In this document: positions 35,201-42,756 of the stretch, one piece after another
Layout: every line of letters begins with the position of its first letter
Position numbering within the stretch: position 1 is the first letter of the stretch
NCBI GenBank assembly: GCA_017617635.1
Contig: JAFZVW010000048.1
Span: 1-45,896, forward strand
DNA: 45,896 nucleotides
Reading direction: 5' to 3'
Source: Bacteroidaceae bacterium
Lineage (GTDB): Bacteria; Bacteroidota; Bacteroidia; Bacteroidales; Bacteroidaceae
The notes under the pieces: model-generated
What the model was told of the DNA's origin: nothing
What the model saw: the letters and a program-made list of their open reading frames with translations, nothing else
The model's database searches: none
Program-made: the position numbers and the translations under genes

Positions 35201-36691
35201 GGTGAATCTTCCTTCGGCATCCGTATATGTGGTATCAAGTGGCACGTTGTTCTTACTGCTGCGTCTCCACCACCAGCAGGCTTGACGTCGCACAGTTCCA
35301 GTGACACGGCCCTCGCGCAACGGAGTACCGTTGTACTTCATGGCACGTCCTGTGACAACAAGCGTATCTGCCTCCAATGTAACATAGAACTCAGGCCTCT
35401 TGTACTCCTCGACACGAATTGTCTCAACGCTGTTGTTAATCTTCACCATGTGATTGCCCAGGCGTGTTTCCTGCGGTATGTTGAACGTAACAGCAACATT
35501 GCCCATGCTGTCCGTCTCTGCCCACTTGGAATCCAGCACCTTGTTCTCACCGTCTGTAAGCGATGCCGAAACCCTTTGTCCGGCAACGACACGGGCATCC
35601 CAGTGCCTGCGCTCGTAAACGACGGCTGCAGCCTTTACCTCCTGCCCGGGCCTGTAGATCTTGCGGTCGGTGAAGATTTCGGTAATCGTACTGTACTTGT
35701 CAGGCGGGGTCGAATAACTGTAAGACCTGTAATAGTTGATTGCAGGCAACAGGCTGTCTGCACCCAGGACGACACGGGCAGTACGCTTCTTTTCGTCCAG
35801 TATGACCTGAGCATCGGGAATACGTACACCTGACTTGGCATCGACGGCAATGACACGAATCTGCTTGTCAGGCATTTCCTGAACCAGCATCTGCAATCGC
35901 GACACGGTAAACTTGACTTCCAATGCCTTGGTACGCTTGCGCAACCTGGTTTTCGTAGTACCCCTGACCTTCATCACATACAGTCCCGGAGCGGACGGCG
36001 CAAACAACGTGTCACGCGATACCAGACGACCCCTGGTATCATAAATGCCAAAGGTCATATCACAGATATTCTTCCTGCCTATTTCAAGACGCAGGGAATC
36101 ACCCGGATAATAAATCTGTGCCATACGCACATACAGCTGAGGCTCGATCTTGTTGATTGAATCATTCAGCTGCTCCAGGCGCTTCAATTCACGAGCAATA
36201 CGCTGAGGTTTTACATTGCCACGGGCAGCACAGAAGCTGATAAGCGAGTCCTCGCTCATATATACCGAATCCGGCATACACTCACGTGCTGCAAGCCATA
36301 TCACATATAGCATGCTGGAATTGTACACCGCCTCGTCGGAACCACGTTTTACCACAGGCAGCCAGTCACGTGTACGAGCCGTGTACAGGGCTTCGGGATC
36401 ACTAAAAGCCTCACGCAGCAGCTCGGCCGTGCGTGCCCTCCACTTGTCCCTGACACCGTTGTACTGGTTCTGGTGATACATCTTGGCAAGACATACATCG
36501 TACAGGGCACGACGCACACCATCCGTTGCCAGGCGTTTCTCTTCCAGCAGGCTTATGTCATATTCCACGCTGTCGGGAGACAGTTGCTCACGTTCGACGA
36601 ACTTACGCAATATACCGGCCAAATCATCCTCGCGTGCAGATACGGCAAAAGGTACGGCACACAGCAGAACAAACATCAACAACTTCTTCAT
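32282..36691 (-). CDS. Alpha-2-macroglobulin-like secreted protein (MG2 and A2M domains)
   Basis: 1469 residues with a signal peptide (MKKLLMFVLLCAVPFAVSA). After an N-terminal region of about 330 residues come the MG2-type domain (TDRKIYRPGQEVKAAAVVY, about 338-356), further macroglobulin domains, the A2M signature region near 825-860 (FQSGLMTDGEGRVSLSFRLP) and a C-terminal helical toroid (ALPQILEPKCQDVLSYAS onward). No thioester motif (CGEQ) is present, so it cannot trap proteases covalently in the classical way. It probably protects the envelope or scaffolds periplasmic complexes; the role is uncertain. A heptamer repeat (32791-32818) interrupts the C-terminal part, and the last residues (HSVVK) and stop come from repeat array C. 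Confidence 0.85.
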   Translation of the reverse strand: MKKLLMFVLLCAVPFAVSAREDDLAGILRKFVEREQLSPDSVEYDISLLEEKRLATDGVRRALYDVCLAKMYHQNQYNGVRDKWRARTAELLREAFSDPEALYTARTRDWLPVVKRGSDEAVYNSSMLYVIWLAARECMPDSVYMSEDSLISFCAARGNVKPQRIARELKRLEQLNDSINKIEPQLYVRMAQIYYPGDSLRLEIGRKNICDMTFGIYDTRGRLVSRDTLFAPSAPGLYVMKVRGTTKTRLRKRTKALEVKFTVSRLQMLVQEMPDKQIRVIAVDAKSGVRIPDAQVILDEKKRTARVVLGADSLLPAINYYRSYSYSTPPDKYSTITEIFTDRKIYRPGQEVKAAAVVYERRHWDARVVAGQRVSASLTDGENKVLDSKWAETDSMGNVAVTFNIPQETRLGNHMVKINNSVETIRVEEYKRPEFYVTLEADTLVVTGRAMKYNGTPLREGRVTGTVRRQACWWWRRSSKNNVPLDTTYTDAEGRFTIRIPRQDNSGEFRYFPTMLVSVRVVSPSGEEQTASASVRLFPDPPQETQATAKKWLEVPVDTFETDVPAVLEFRGKAGRMRHMYLMGFTGNRMVIDTVVSTSDTLCTLQIPYLAEYGDGLRLSASCVLDGIVEHREIKLWRRMPEKRLSLHWDTFRDHTQPGELQQWTLRVSHLNGSTERASVLMSVYDASLDALAPNSFGMQNVLSHYIPYARMRYGFGFQPRGQMYFQHFEVKYYTYPQYSFTSLDESLFNSRYVRLYYTSAPLKNMTLREVAVKNVRIRGNASAKSMDDALARPVAGLQTEGALADEGGAQSLDGVAMRSDFSETATFQSGLMTDGEGRVSLSFRLPQSLTTWHILGFAHTSDMCYGKLDSKLVAQKSLMAELHLPRFVREGDDFSFSSTIDNTTDKTQQVRVEIVVRDAVSQKVVCRRNVRVSLGAQRDSTITTSLYAPQGAKGLLVSIKAATATDSDGEMREIPVLESVADLVSTKAITLEPGETVSVDFQDLFPAGAVNRTVVVEQNLDPIQSAINALPQILEPKCQDVLSYASAYYAASRLGNKAASRYINKVRQMQNADGSISWFPGLNGNNYMTCEVGFLLARLATGDADASGVLYGIRKYLKGVLQKSLDERNKSSREWHLSWYDLRALYVLTASGTIDNETGKLVRRMLKHAPTDVQEVNNENLALLVIVQHNMQEKLTKGAMEMIHKRLEHKDGTYMAYRSADWNSLDRRIAIHTQVMEAICKVTPQDSTTIRGMQKWLLKQKRTQVWDTPVNSIDAVYALTLGVRELTADGPSSIVHRPSFMKVDTIDVIRRRNVVLSNKSSHETWASVYASYSLPYDKVEGSGTGFEVAAQVDREDAKVGDRIRHRVTVTAGNDYDYVVVTVPRSASVEPVSRLSGCGYQGGIRYYRQVYDDRTEYFIPSMPHGVYVLDEEQSVQRVGKYNLAVPTVQCQYAPEYRAHGNNSRHSVVK
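32791..32818. repeat. Heptamer tandem repeat (ACGATGG x4) inside the alpha-2-macroglobulin gene
   Basis: Four perfect copies at 32791, 32798, 32805 and 32812, at about codon 1291-1300 of 1469. Seven is not a multiple of three, so gain or loss of one copy shifts the frame and removes the last 170 or so residues. Confidence 0.85.
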
Positions 36692-36715
36692 CTCCCGAAT
36701 ACAATAATTTAGTTT

Positions 36716-37090
36716 TTACTTTGCAGCCAGAACCTCGATTTCAACGAGAGCACCCTTTGGCAGATCCTTCACGGCAACTGCCGAGCGTGCCGGATACGGC
36801 TCCTGGAAAAAGGTTGCATAAACCTCGTTCATTGCAGCGAAATCTGCAATGTCTGCCAAATATACAGTAGTCTTGACAACGTGAGACAGGTCTGTACCTG
36901 CCTGCTGTAGAATTGCCGAAGCATTCTTCAGGCTCTGCTGTGTCTGCTCCCTGATACCACCGGGAACAAAAGCTCCTGTGGCAGGGTCAATGGGTATCTG
37001 ACCGCTGGCATATACAAAACCGTTGACTTCTATTGCCTGGCTGTACGGACCTATGGCAGCCGGCGCATTGTTTGTTGCTATTGCTTTCAT
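36716..37090 (-). CDS. ridA: RidA-family enamine/imine deaminase
   Basis: 124 residues, full length. It starts with the family pattern NAPAAIGPYSQAIEVNGFVYASGQIP. The active-site arginine is in YPARSAVAVKDLP and the glutamate in LVEIEVLA. It hydrolyses reactive 2-aminoacrylate or 2-aminocrotonate released by PLP dehydratases. The gene lies 43 bases after ilvA, the very enzyme that makes these intermediates, so the pairing is functionally coherent. It forms trimers in the cytosol by family precedent. Confidence 0.93.
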   Translation of the reverse strand: MKAIATNNAPAAIGPYSQAIEVNGFVYASGQIPIDPATGAFVPGGIREQTQQSLKNASAILQQAGTDLSHVVKTTVYLADIADFAAMNEVYATFFQEPYPARSAVAVKDLPKGALVEIEVLAAK

Positions 37091-37133
37091 ATTGGTAAAT
37101 GAATAATGAAAGAATAAATAATATTGTTTACCT

Positions 37134-38324
37134 TTAAATCAATTTAAAACCTGCTTCCCTCAATGCCTGGCGTATCTGCTCTATATGCTCGGCATTACGC
37201 GTCTCGACCTTGAGCGTCAGCTGGCAATCGGTCACACGTTCCGAATCATCGTTACGCTCATGACGCACGTTCACCACATTACCGCCAATTCCGGCAATTA
37301 TGTTGCTCACTGCCACCAGTTGTCCGGGCTTGTCTTCCAGTTCCACGGTCAGCGTGCAGATACGTCCGCCCTGAACCAAACCACGGTTGATTACACGGTT
37401 CAGTATCGTCACATCCACATTACCGCCACTGACCACACATATTGCCTTGCGGCCCTTAACAGGAACCTTGTTGAACATAGCGGCAGCCACACTCACGGCA
37501 CCTGCTCCCTCGGCAACCATCTTCTGCTGTTCGATCAGAGCCAGGATAGCCGCACATATCTCGTCCTCGGTAACAGTAACCACACCATCCAGATAATGAC
37601 TGCAAATATCGTATGTCAGATTACCCGGCTTCTTCACAGCAATACCGTCGGCAATAGTGTTCACGCTGTCCAGTGAAACAATGGACTGACTGTTGATACT
37701 GTTGAACATACTGGGGGCACCGGCTGCCTGAACGCCCCATACCTCGACCTTGGGGTTCAGACTCTTGATGGCATATACTATGCCGCTGGCCAGGCCACCG
37801 CCGCCTATAGGCACGACAACCACGTCAACATCCGGCAGCTGATCCAGAAGTTCCAAACCTATGGTACCCTGACCTGCTATGACATTCTCGTCGTCAAACG
37901 GATGGACAAATGCATAGCCCTTCTCATCGCGCAGTTCCAGGGCGCGCTTGTAGGCATCATCGTACACGCCAGGCACCAGGCATATTTCCGCACCATAGCG
38001 GCGAGTTGCTTCGACCTTGCTGATCGGCGCACCCTCGGGCAGGCATATTATGGACTTGACCCCGGCTTGTGTAGCACCCAAGGCAACTCCCTGGGCATGA
38101 TTACCTGCCGAACAGGCTACCACGCCACGCTTTTTCTCTTCGGCAGTAAGTTGCGAAATACGGTAATACGCACCACGCACCTTGAAGGAGCCCGTCAGCT
38201 GCAGGCACTCGGGCTTAAGCCAGATATCCGCCTCGGGATTCAGACGCGAAGCCGGAATCAGGTTGGTCGTACGTATAACCTTGCTCAGCACATACCGTGC
38301 CTTGTAAATATCATCTAACGTCAT
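37134..38324 (-). CDS. ilvA: Threonine ammonia-lyase with C-terminal ACT domain
   Basis: 396 residues. A PLP-dependent fold II dehydratase, converting threonine to 2-oxobutyrate. The PLP lysine is K48 in TGSFKVRGAYYRI. The phosphate-binding glycine loop is VPIGGGGLASG and SGGNVD follows. A single ACT-like domain (about 325-396, TLTVELEDKPGQLVAVSN) fits the shorter type with one regulatory domain rather than the long E. coli IlvA. It may supply isoleucine precursors or feed 2-oxobutyrate toward propionate. It sits between pepD (4-base gap) and ridA on the same strand. Confidence 0.92.
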   Translation of the reverse strand: MTLDDIYKARYVLSKVIRTTNLIPASRLNPEADIWLKPECLQLTGSFKVRGAYYRISQLTAEEKKRGVVACSAGNHAQGVALGATQAGVKSIICLPEGAPISKVEATRRYGAEICLVPGVYDDAYKRALELRDEKGYAFVHPFDDENVIAGQGTIGLELLDQLPDVDVVVVPIGGGGLASGIVYAIKSLNPKVEVWGVQAAGAPSMFNSINSQSIVSLDSVNTIADGIAVKKPGNLTYDICSHYLDGVVTVTEDEICAAILALIEQQKMVAEGAGAVSVAAAMFNKVPVKGRKAICVVSGGNVDVTILNRVINRGLVQGGRICTLTVELEDKPGQLVAVSNIIAGIGGNVVNVRHERNDDSERVTDCQLTLKVETRNAEHIEQIRQALREAGFKLI

Positions 38325-38328
38325 GGAA

Positions 38329-39774
38329 TCAAATACTCTTCAGCAAAGCCTGCATGAATACCCAGAATTTCTCCACACTCGCTATGTTGCAACGCTCGTC
38401 AGGTGTATGAGGACTGCGCAGAGTAGGACCGAAGCTGACCAGGTCCATCTCAGGGTAGACAGCACCAATCAGGCTGCACTCGAGACCGGCATGGCAAACC
38501 TCGACCTTTGCATCCTCATGGAAACAGTCCTTGTAAACCTGCACCATCTTGGCAACGATAGGGCTGTCAAAGTCAGGCTGCCACGAACCGTAGTGACCGC
38601 CAAACTCGACCTTCATGCCAATCATGCCGAATGTACATTCCATCATCTCCTGGATATACTCCAACTGCGTATCACAGCTGCTGCGAGCCAGAATAAGCAC
38701 CTCGGCATTACCGCCACCGATGTTGATGATAGCCAGGTTCGAACTCGTCTCAACCACAGTCGGGATGCTGGGGATAAAGCGCAGCACACCGTTATGGCAG
38801 GCCATTATGGCACTTATCAGGTTGTCCTGTATCTCCTCCGGCACCTGCATCTTGGGAACATCGCATTCCTCAACCGAAATTGCAATCTCCTCCTCAACAC
38901 CACGGTATTCGGCACGGAAAGTCTCCAGGCAGTATGCTACCAGTTCCTTCAGATCCTCGACATTCTCCTTGGGCAATGTCAGCACGACATCAGCCGTACG
39001 TGGTATGGCATTACGCATATTGCCGCCCTGCCAGCTTGCCAGACGGGCATCATCATCCTGAATGGCCTGGCGCACCAGACGTGCCATCAGTTTGTTTGCA
39101 TTGCCACGGCCCTCGTTAATCTCCAGACCGCTATGACCGCCACGCAGACCCTCGATACGAATCTTAACGGCAACATCCTCGCTGTCGGTCTCTACCTCCT
39201 TGTACTGCATCGAGGCAGTGATATTGATACCGCCGGCACTGCCTATGACAAACTCGCCCATGGTCTCGTTGTCGATATTCAGCAGGATATCACCCTTCAA
39301 CGTGTCAGCAGCCAGATGGTTCACACCATACATGCAAGTCTCCTCGTCCGCAGTAATCAATGCCTCCAGAGGACCATGTTCCAGAGTCTTTGACTCCATC
39401 ACAGCCATAATGACAGCCACACCGATGCCATCGTCAGCACCCAGCGTAGTACCCTTGGCCTTCACCCACTCACCGTCAATCCATGTCTGGATAGGATCCG
39501 TTTCGAAATTGTGCTCCACCTCGTCCAGTTTCTGAGGCACCATATCCATGTGCGCCTGCAGCACTGCAGTCTTGCTGTTCTCGTGACCTGGTGTGGCAGC
39601 CTTGCGCATGACGATGTTCTCTCCGCCATCCTTCCATGCCTCGATGCCACGCTCGGCAGCCCAGTCAAGCAGGAATTTCTGTACCTTTTCCAAATGTCCG
39701 CTTGGACGTGGAACCTGTGTCAGCAGATAAAAGTTCTGCCAAATCTCTTTTGGGTTAAGTTCGTTGATTGTCAT
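38329..39774 (-). CDS. pepD: Cytosol non-specific dipeptidase (aminoacyl-histidine dipeptidase, M20)
   Basis: 481 residues. A di-zinc M20/M28-clan peptidase. Zinc ligands: HMDMVP (H and D), DDGIGVA (bridging D), TADEETCMYG (catalytic E and ligand E), and C-terminal HAGLECSLIG. It begins INELNPKEIWQNFYLLTQVP, matching the family start. It hydrolyses dipeptides in the cytosol. It lies 32 bases after the flippase-like gene and 4 bases before ilvA. An interspersed ATTATGAATT repeat lies just upstream at 39786-39818. Confidence 0.93.
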   Translation of the reverse strand: MTINELNPKEIWQNFYLLTQVPRPSGHLEKVQKFLLDWAAERGIEAWKDGGENIVMRKAATPGHENSKTAVLQAHMDMVPQKLDEVEHNFETDPIQTWIDGEWVKAKGTTLGADDGIGVAVIMAVMESKTLEHGPLEALITADEETCMYGVNHLAADTLKGDILLNIDNETMGEFVIGSAGGINITASMQYKEVETDSEDVAVKIRIEGLRGGHSGLEINEGRGNANKLMARLVRQAIQDDDARLASWQGGNMRNAIPRTADVVLTLPKENVEDLKELVAYCLETFRAEYRGVEEEIAISVEECDVPKMQVPEEIQDNLISAIMACHNGVLRFIPSIPTVVETSSNLAIINIGGGNAEVLILARSSCDTQLEYIQEMMECTFGMIGMKVEFGGHYGSWQPDFDSPIVAKMVQVYKDCFHEDAKVEVCHAGLECSLIGAVYPEMDLVSFGPTLRSPHTPDERCNIASVEKFWVFMQALLKSI

Positions 39775-39785
39775 TTCAATATAGA

Positions 39786-39818
39786 TTATGAATTATGAAT
39801 TAAGCATTATGAATTAAT
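39786..39818. repeat. ATTATGAATT-type interspersed repeat between the flippase-like gene and pepD
   Basis: Three tandem-like ATTATGAATTA variants. The flippase-like gene ends inside it (its last residues R-I-N-S and TAA stop). It shares the core word with the insertion inside rsmF at 8445-8482. Confidence 0.55.
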
Positions 39819-40790
39819 CCTGGTTCTTCCCAATGCTGCCAATGACCAAAGTCCCAGCAATGCCACCAGCAAAGTCTGCAACGTATGTACCACAAATGCA
39901 AATATAGCCGCATCATTCCCTGCAACACCATACAGCACCAGCACAGTCTTGACCGCAAAATGCCATGGACCTGCTCCATTGGGTGTAGGAACCAGTACGG
40001 CAAAGCAACCGGCTACGAAAGCAACCAGAGCACACATCGGACCCAAGTTGGCAGTATAGTCAAAACACTGAAATGCAACATAGAAATGCAAGTAGTACGA
40101 CAGCCATATACCCACGCTGTACAACAGAAACAGGAACGGGCTCCTGACCTTGCGCACACTCATCATTCCGTCGGCAAAACCACGGAACTTGCTGGTCAGT
40201 TTGCCAAACAGGTGTACCTTGCGCATCAGCACCATAGCCATACCGGCAGCCAGTACACCGCACAACAGCGTAACCAGATAACCCGTAGTCGTAAAACCTG
40301 CCATGATTTTACCCAGCGAAAGACCTGTCCTGTCCATAAACTGCATGAACACCGGTATCTGCAACAACAGTGTAACCAGCGAGAACATAGCCACCATCGC
40401 CATGTCTATCACACGCTCTGTAACAACGCTGCCAACCAGTTTGCTGAAATCCACACCATCGTACTTCCTGACCACGCCACAGCGCAATACCTCGCCGCTG
40501 CGCGGAATAGCCAGCGAACTGCCATACGACAGGAAAATACTGTTTATCAGGACACCCGTGCGCGTTTTGTAACCCAGCGGATCAAGCACCTGCTTCCACC
40601 TGAGGGCACGAAACACCTGAGCCGATATGCCGAACGGCATACTCAACATAATCCATGTCCAGCACCTACGGCTCTCCATCGCCTCCAGTATCTGGTTCCA
40701 GTCAATCCTGCGATACATCCACCACATTATCGCAGCGGCAATAAATACCGGCAGGCCTATCCTGAATATATTGCTAATCCACCGTTTCAC
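39807..40790 (-). CDS. Lysylphosphatidylglycerol synthase TM-region / flippase-like membrane protein (UPF0104)
   Basis: 327 residues with about eight transmembrane helices. It begins WISNIFRIGLPVFIAAAIM; the family-typical pattern is RALRWKQVLDPLGYKTRTGV and RSGEVLRCGVVRKYDGVDF, then VVTERVIDMAMVAMF, and near the end VPTPNGAGPWHFAVKTVL. It lacks the cytosolic synthase domain of MprF. Members are putative lipid flippases, and the substrate is unknown. It is the first gene of the pepD-ilvA-ridA run, downstream of repeat array D. Confidence 0.85.
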   Translation of the reverse strand: MKRWISNIFRIGLPVFIAAAIMWWMYRRIDWNQILEAMESRRCWTWIMLSMPFGISAQVFRALRWKQVLDPLGYKTRTGVLINSIFLSYGSSLAIPRSGEVLRCGVVRKYDGVDFSKLVGSVVTERVIDMAMVAMFSLVTLLLQIPVFMQFMDRTGLSLGKIMAGFTTTGYLVTLLCGVLAAGMAMVLMRKVHLFGKLTSKFRGFADGMMSVRKVRSPFLFLLYSVGIWLSYYLHFYVAFQCFDYTANLGPMCALVAFVAGCFAVLVPTPNGAGPWHFAVKTVLVLYGVAGNDAAIFAFVVHTLQTLLVALLGLWSLAALGRTRINS

Positions 40791-40869
40791 TAAACCACCA
40801 AAACAAGATTCCTGTTATCAAATACAGGCGCAAATATACAAAAAACAAAACGCACAAACAAATAAAATT

Positions 40870-40946
40870 GTTAAATGGTTGTTAAATGGTAGTTCCATAG
40901 TAGTTAAATAGTGGTTCCATATTGTTTACCAATTGTTTAACACGCG
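40870..40946. repeat. 11-base-phased repeat array D (7 units)
   Basis: Units at 40870, 40881, 40892, 40903, 40914, 40925 and 40936, all exactly 11 bases: GTTAAATGGTT, GTTAAATGGTA, GTTCCATAGTA, GTTAAATAGTG, GTTCCATATTG, TTTACCAATTG, TTTAACACGCG. The last three match array B. It is followed by GCGAAGC and CATGGAACTAT as in B. It lies in a 202-base gene-free gap. Confidence 0.88.
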
Positions 40947-40992
40947 AAGCGCATGGAACTATTTTTTATCGTGGCAAATCCGCATAAGCGTC

Positions 40993-41844
40993 CTACTCCA
41001 ACCTTACAAATACCGGATAGTGATCGGATGGCAGACGGCGTCCCTGGTCCGTCCAATAGCAGTTGGTCAGTATACCATAGCGCAAGACTTTGATGCCCTG
41101 CGAAACAAACACATGATCTATGCGACTATCAGTCTTGCGATCAGGATTGAAGCCATTGATGGTTCCATTTTCGGCAAAACGCATTTGGCAACCCTCGTAA
41201 CTGTCGACAAGACCGTTTGACACGAAAATGCGGTATATCTCATCCCTCTGACCCACATTGAAGTCGCCCGTCAGTATTACCGGTGCATCCTTTGCTATCT
41301 CCCGAATGCGGCTTACCACCAGCTTGGCACTCTCCCTGCGGGCGACAACACCCACATGATCCATGTGCAAATTGAAGAAATAGAACGTCCTGCCCCATTT
41401 CGCACTGCTGAATTTTCCCCAGGTACAAATACGCGTACAAGCCGCATCCCAACCCAAGCCTGGCTTTTCTGGCGTCTCAGAGAGCCAGAAGTGCCCATCT
41501 TCCAGCAACGTAACCACGCTCCTGTCATAAAATATAACCTCGTGCTCTCCCCCACTCTTGCCGTCATCACGTCCTACACCTATATGGTCGTAGTCCTTCA
41601 GCAGAGCCTTCATGTCGCGCAACTGCCCCTTCAGCACCTCCTGAGCACCGAATATATCCGGATGCTCGAAATTTATCTGCCCGCAAATCACCGGACAACG
41701 CTGCTTCCAACCATTGCCCCTATTATTATCGCCTTTGTTCTGATAGCGTATATTATATGTTCCCACATAAATCCCCTGCCCCTGCACCACCAGACACAAC
41801 AGCATAACAAGTGCAAAAGACAAAAATCTTCTTTTATATTTCAT
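40993..41844 (-). CDS. Secreted endonuclease/exonuclease/phosphatase-family protein
   Basis: 283 residues. A signal peptide (RRFLSFALVMLLCLVVQG) is followed by one EEP domain: VGTYNIRYQNKGDNN, HPDIFGAQEVLKGQL (catalytic E), FFNLHMDHVG, VILTGDFNVGQRDEIYR (D and N) and RIDHVFVSQG, SDHYPVFVRL (final D-H pair). All catalytic positions are present, so an active metal-dependent phosphodiesterase is likely. Substrates in the family range from DNA to sphingolipids and inositol phosphates and cannot be told apart here. The ATG at 41844 is chosen for the signal peptide; the extension upstream adds nothing typical. It is a single gene before array D. Confidence 0.86.
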   Translation of the reverse strand: MKYKRRFLSFALVMLLCLVVQGQGIYVGTYNIRYQNKGDNNRGNGWKQRCPVICGQINFEHPDIFGAQEVLKGQLRDMKALLKDYDHIGVGRDDGKSGGEHEVIFYDRSVVTLLEDGHFWLSETPEKPGLGWDAACTRICTWGKFSSAKWGRTFYFFNLHMDHVGVVARRESAKLVVSRIREIAKDAPVILTGDFNVGQRDEIYRIFVSNGLVDSYEGCQMRFAENGTINGFNPDRKTDSRIDHVFVSQGIKVLRYGILTNCYWTDQGRRLPSDHYPVFVRLE

Positions 41845-41936
41845 AGCCTTTTCTGTTTCGCAAGCCAAAGATAGTAAATTTCCTCCATACCATAACTAAA
41901 CATCACCCCGTTCCAACAAATCTTTTAACAGAAAAC

Positions 41937-41967
41937 TTGCTTGCAATCCGAATTATCTGTATATTTG
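41937..41967 (+). promoter_or_regulatory. Promoter for a small RNA or long leader
   Basis: TTG at 41937-41939 and TATATTTG (TAnnTTTG) at 41960-41967, spacing 20. No gene starts until 42284, so about 310 bases would be untranslated, or a short RNA would end at the terminator at 42228. Confidence 0.6.
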
Positions 41968-41973
41968 CTGAGC

Positions 41974-42228
41974 AATCCGAAAGGAAAGCACTATCTTATT
42001 GGTTATAAATTACTAACTAATGCGTATGGTTACATAACAGACATAAGGACATATAGGATGAACATCCACTTTTGATTCTTGTTTCCGAAAGATTGGGGAA
42101 TTGGAAGGAAATCATCAAGAACTAAAGTAGATAGTTCACGCCATCGGCGTGGGCATTTACTCGTTTAAGATGATTAGGTATCCCCAACACCTCGGAAACG
42201 TAGACGAAGTAAATTGTCCACGTTTTTT
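41974..42228 (+). ncRNA. Predicted small RNA or attenuated leader with competing hairpins
   Basis: It runs from just after the promoter to an intrinsic terminator. The terminator stem is CGTGG-GC-ATTTACT-CGT (42148-42164) with ACG-A-AGTAAAT-T-GTCCACG (42204-42222), two bulges and one G-U, followed by six T (42223-42228). A second perfect stem, CACGCC (42137-42142) with GGCGTG (42146-42151), uses the same bases as the 5' arm of the terminator. The two cannot form together. No open frame of note in 41869-42283. The internal part (CTCGGAAACGTAGACG) is unrecognised. Confidence 0.5.
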
Positions 42229-42283
42229 GTACTTTTTTGATTATCACAAACCATATATATAACTAATCTTGGAAAGTATTGAA

Positions 42284-42751
42284 ATGATACAACGTAAAAT
42301 GAGGAACACCGAGAATATTCGCCAATACTCGAATCAACCACGCCTCGTCAATGTGTTATTATCATTCTTGATTCTTTCCATTGGTGGACTTATTTATGTA
42401 GGTTGCCGAGATAAGTCCCTGCTGATGTTTAAATGGTTCAACCAACTAGGTCTTAGCGGTGCAGTCGATACTTTCAGAGGATTAATCAACTCAGAAGGAG
42501 TTTATGGATGGGTAAAGAATAGCCTCCCCGATGGCTTGTGGTTGTTTGCGTACATGTTCTTAATTGATGCCATTTGGAATGGCACAACATCAATAATTTC
42601 ATACATATTCCTTTTCTACCTGCCTGTTCTTGCCCTGTTATCAGAGTTCTTGCAGTATTTTGGCTTAATGCCAGGGGTCTTTGATTGGATTGATGTTGCA
42701 AGCTATTCTTTCGCGATTCTTTTGTTTTTAATCATTAAACTAATAAAATAA
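42284..42751 (+). CDS. Small membrane protein, VanZ-like motif, function unknown
   Basis: 155 residues with four predicted transmembrane helices. The pattern SLPDGLWLFAYMFLIDAIW, then LALLSEFLQYFGLMPGVFDWI-D (E-x-x-Q then G-x-x-D-x-x-D), resembles the VanZ-like superfamily, whose members have no agreed biochemical role outside teicoplanin resistance. Assignment is by pattern only. The start is set at the ATG 42284; a TTG 15 bases upstream (42269) is possible. It lies 5 bases before the SHOCT protein gene, so the two are likely co-transcribed. Confidence 0.7.
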   Translation: MIQRKMRNTENIRQYSNQPRLVNVLLSFLILSIGGLIYVGCRDKSLLMFKWFNQLGLSGAVDTFRGLINSEGVYGWVKNSLPDGLWLFAYMFLIDAIWNGTTSIISYIFLFYLPVLALLSEFLQYFGLMPGVFDWIDVASYSFAILLFLIIKLIK

Positions 42752-42756
42752 GACCT

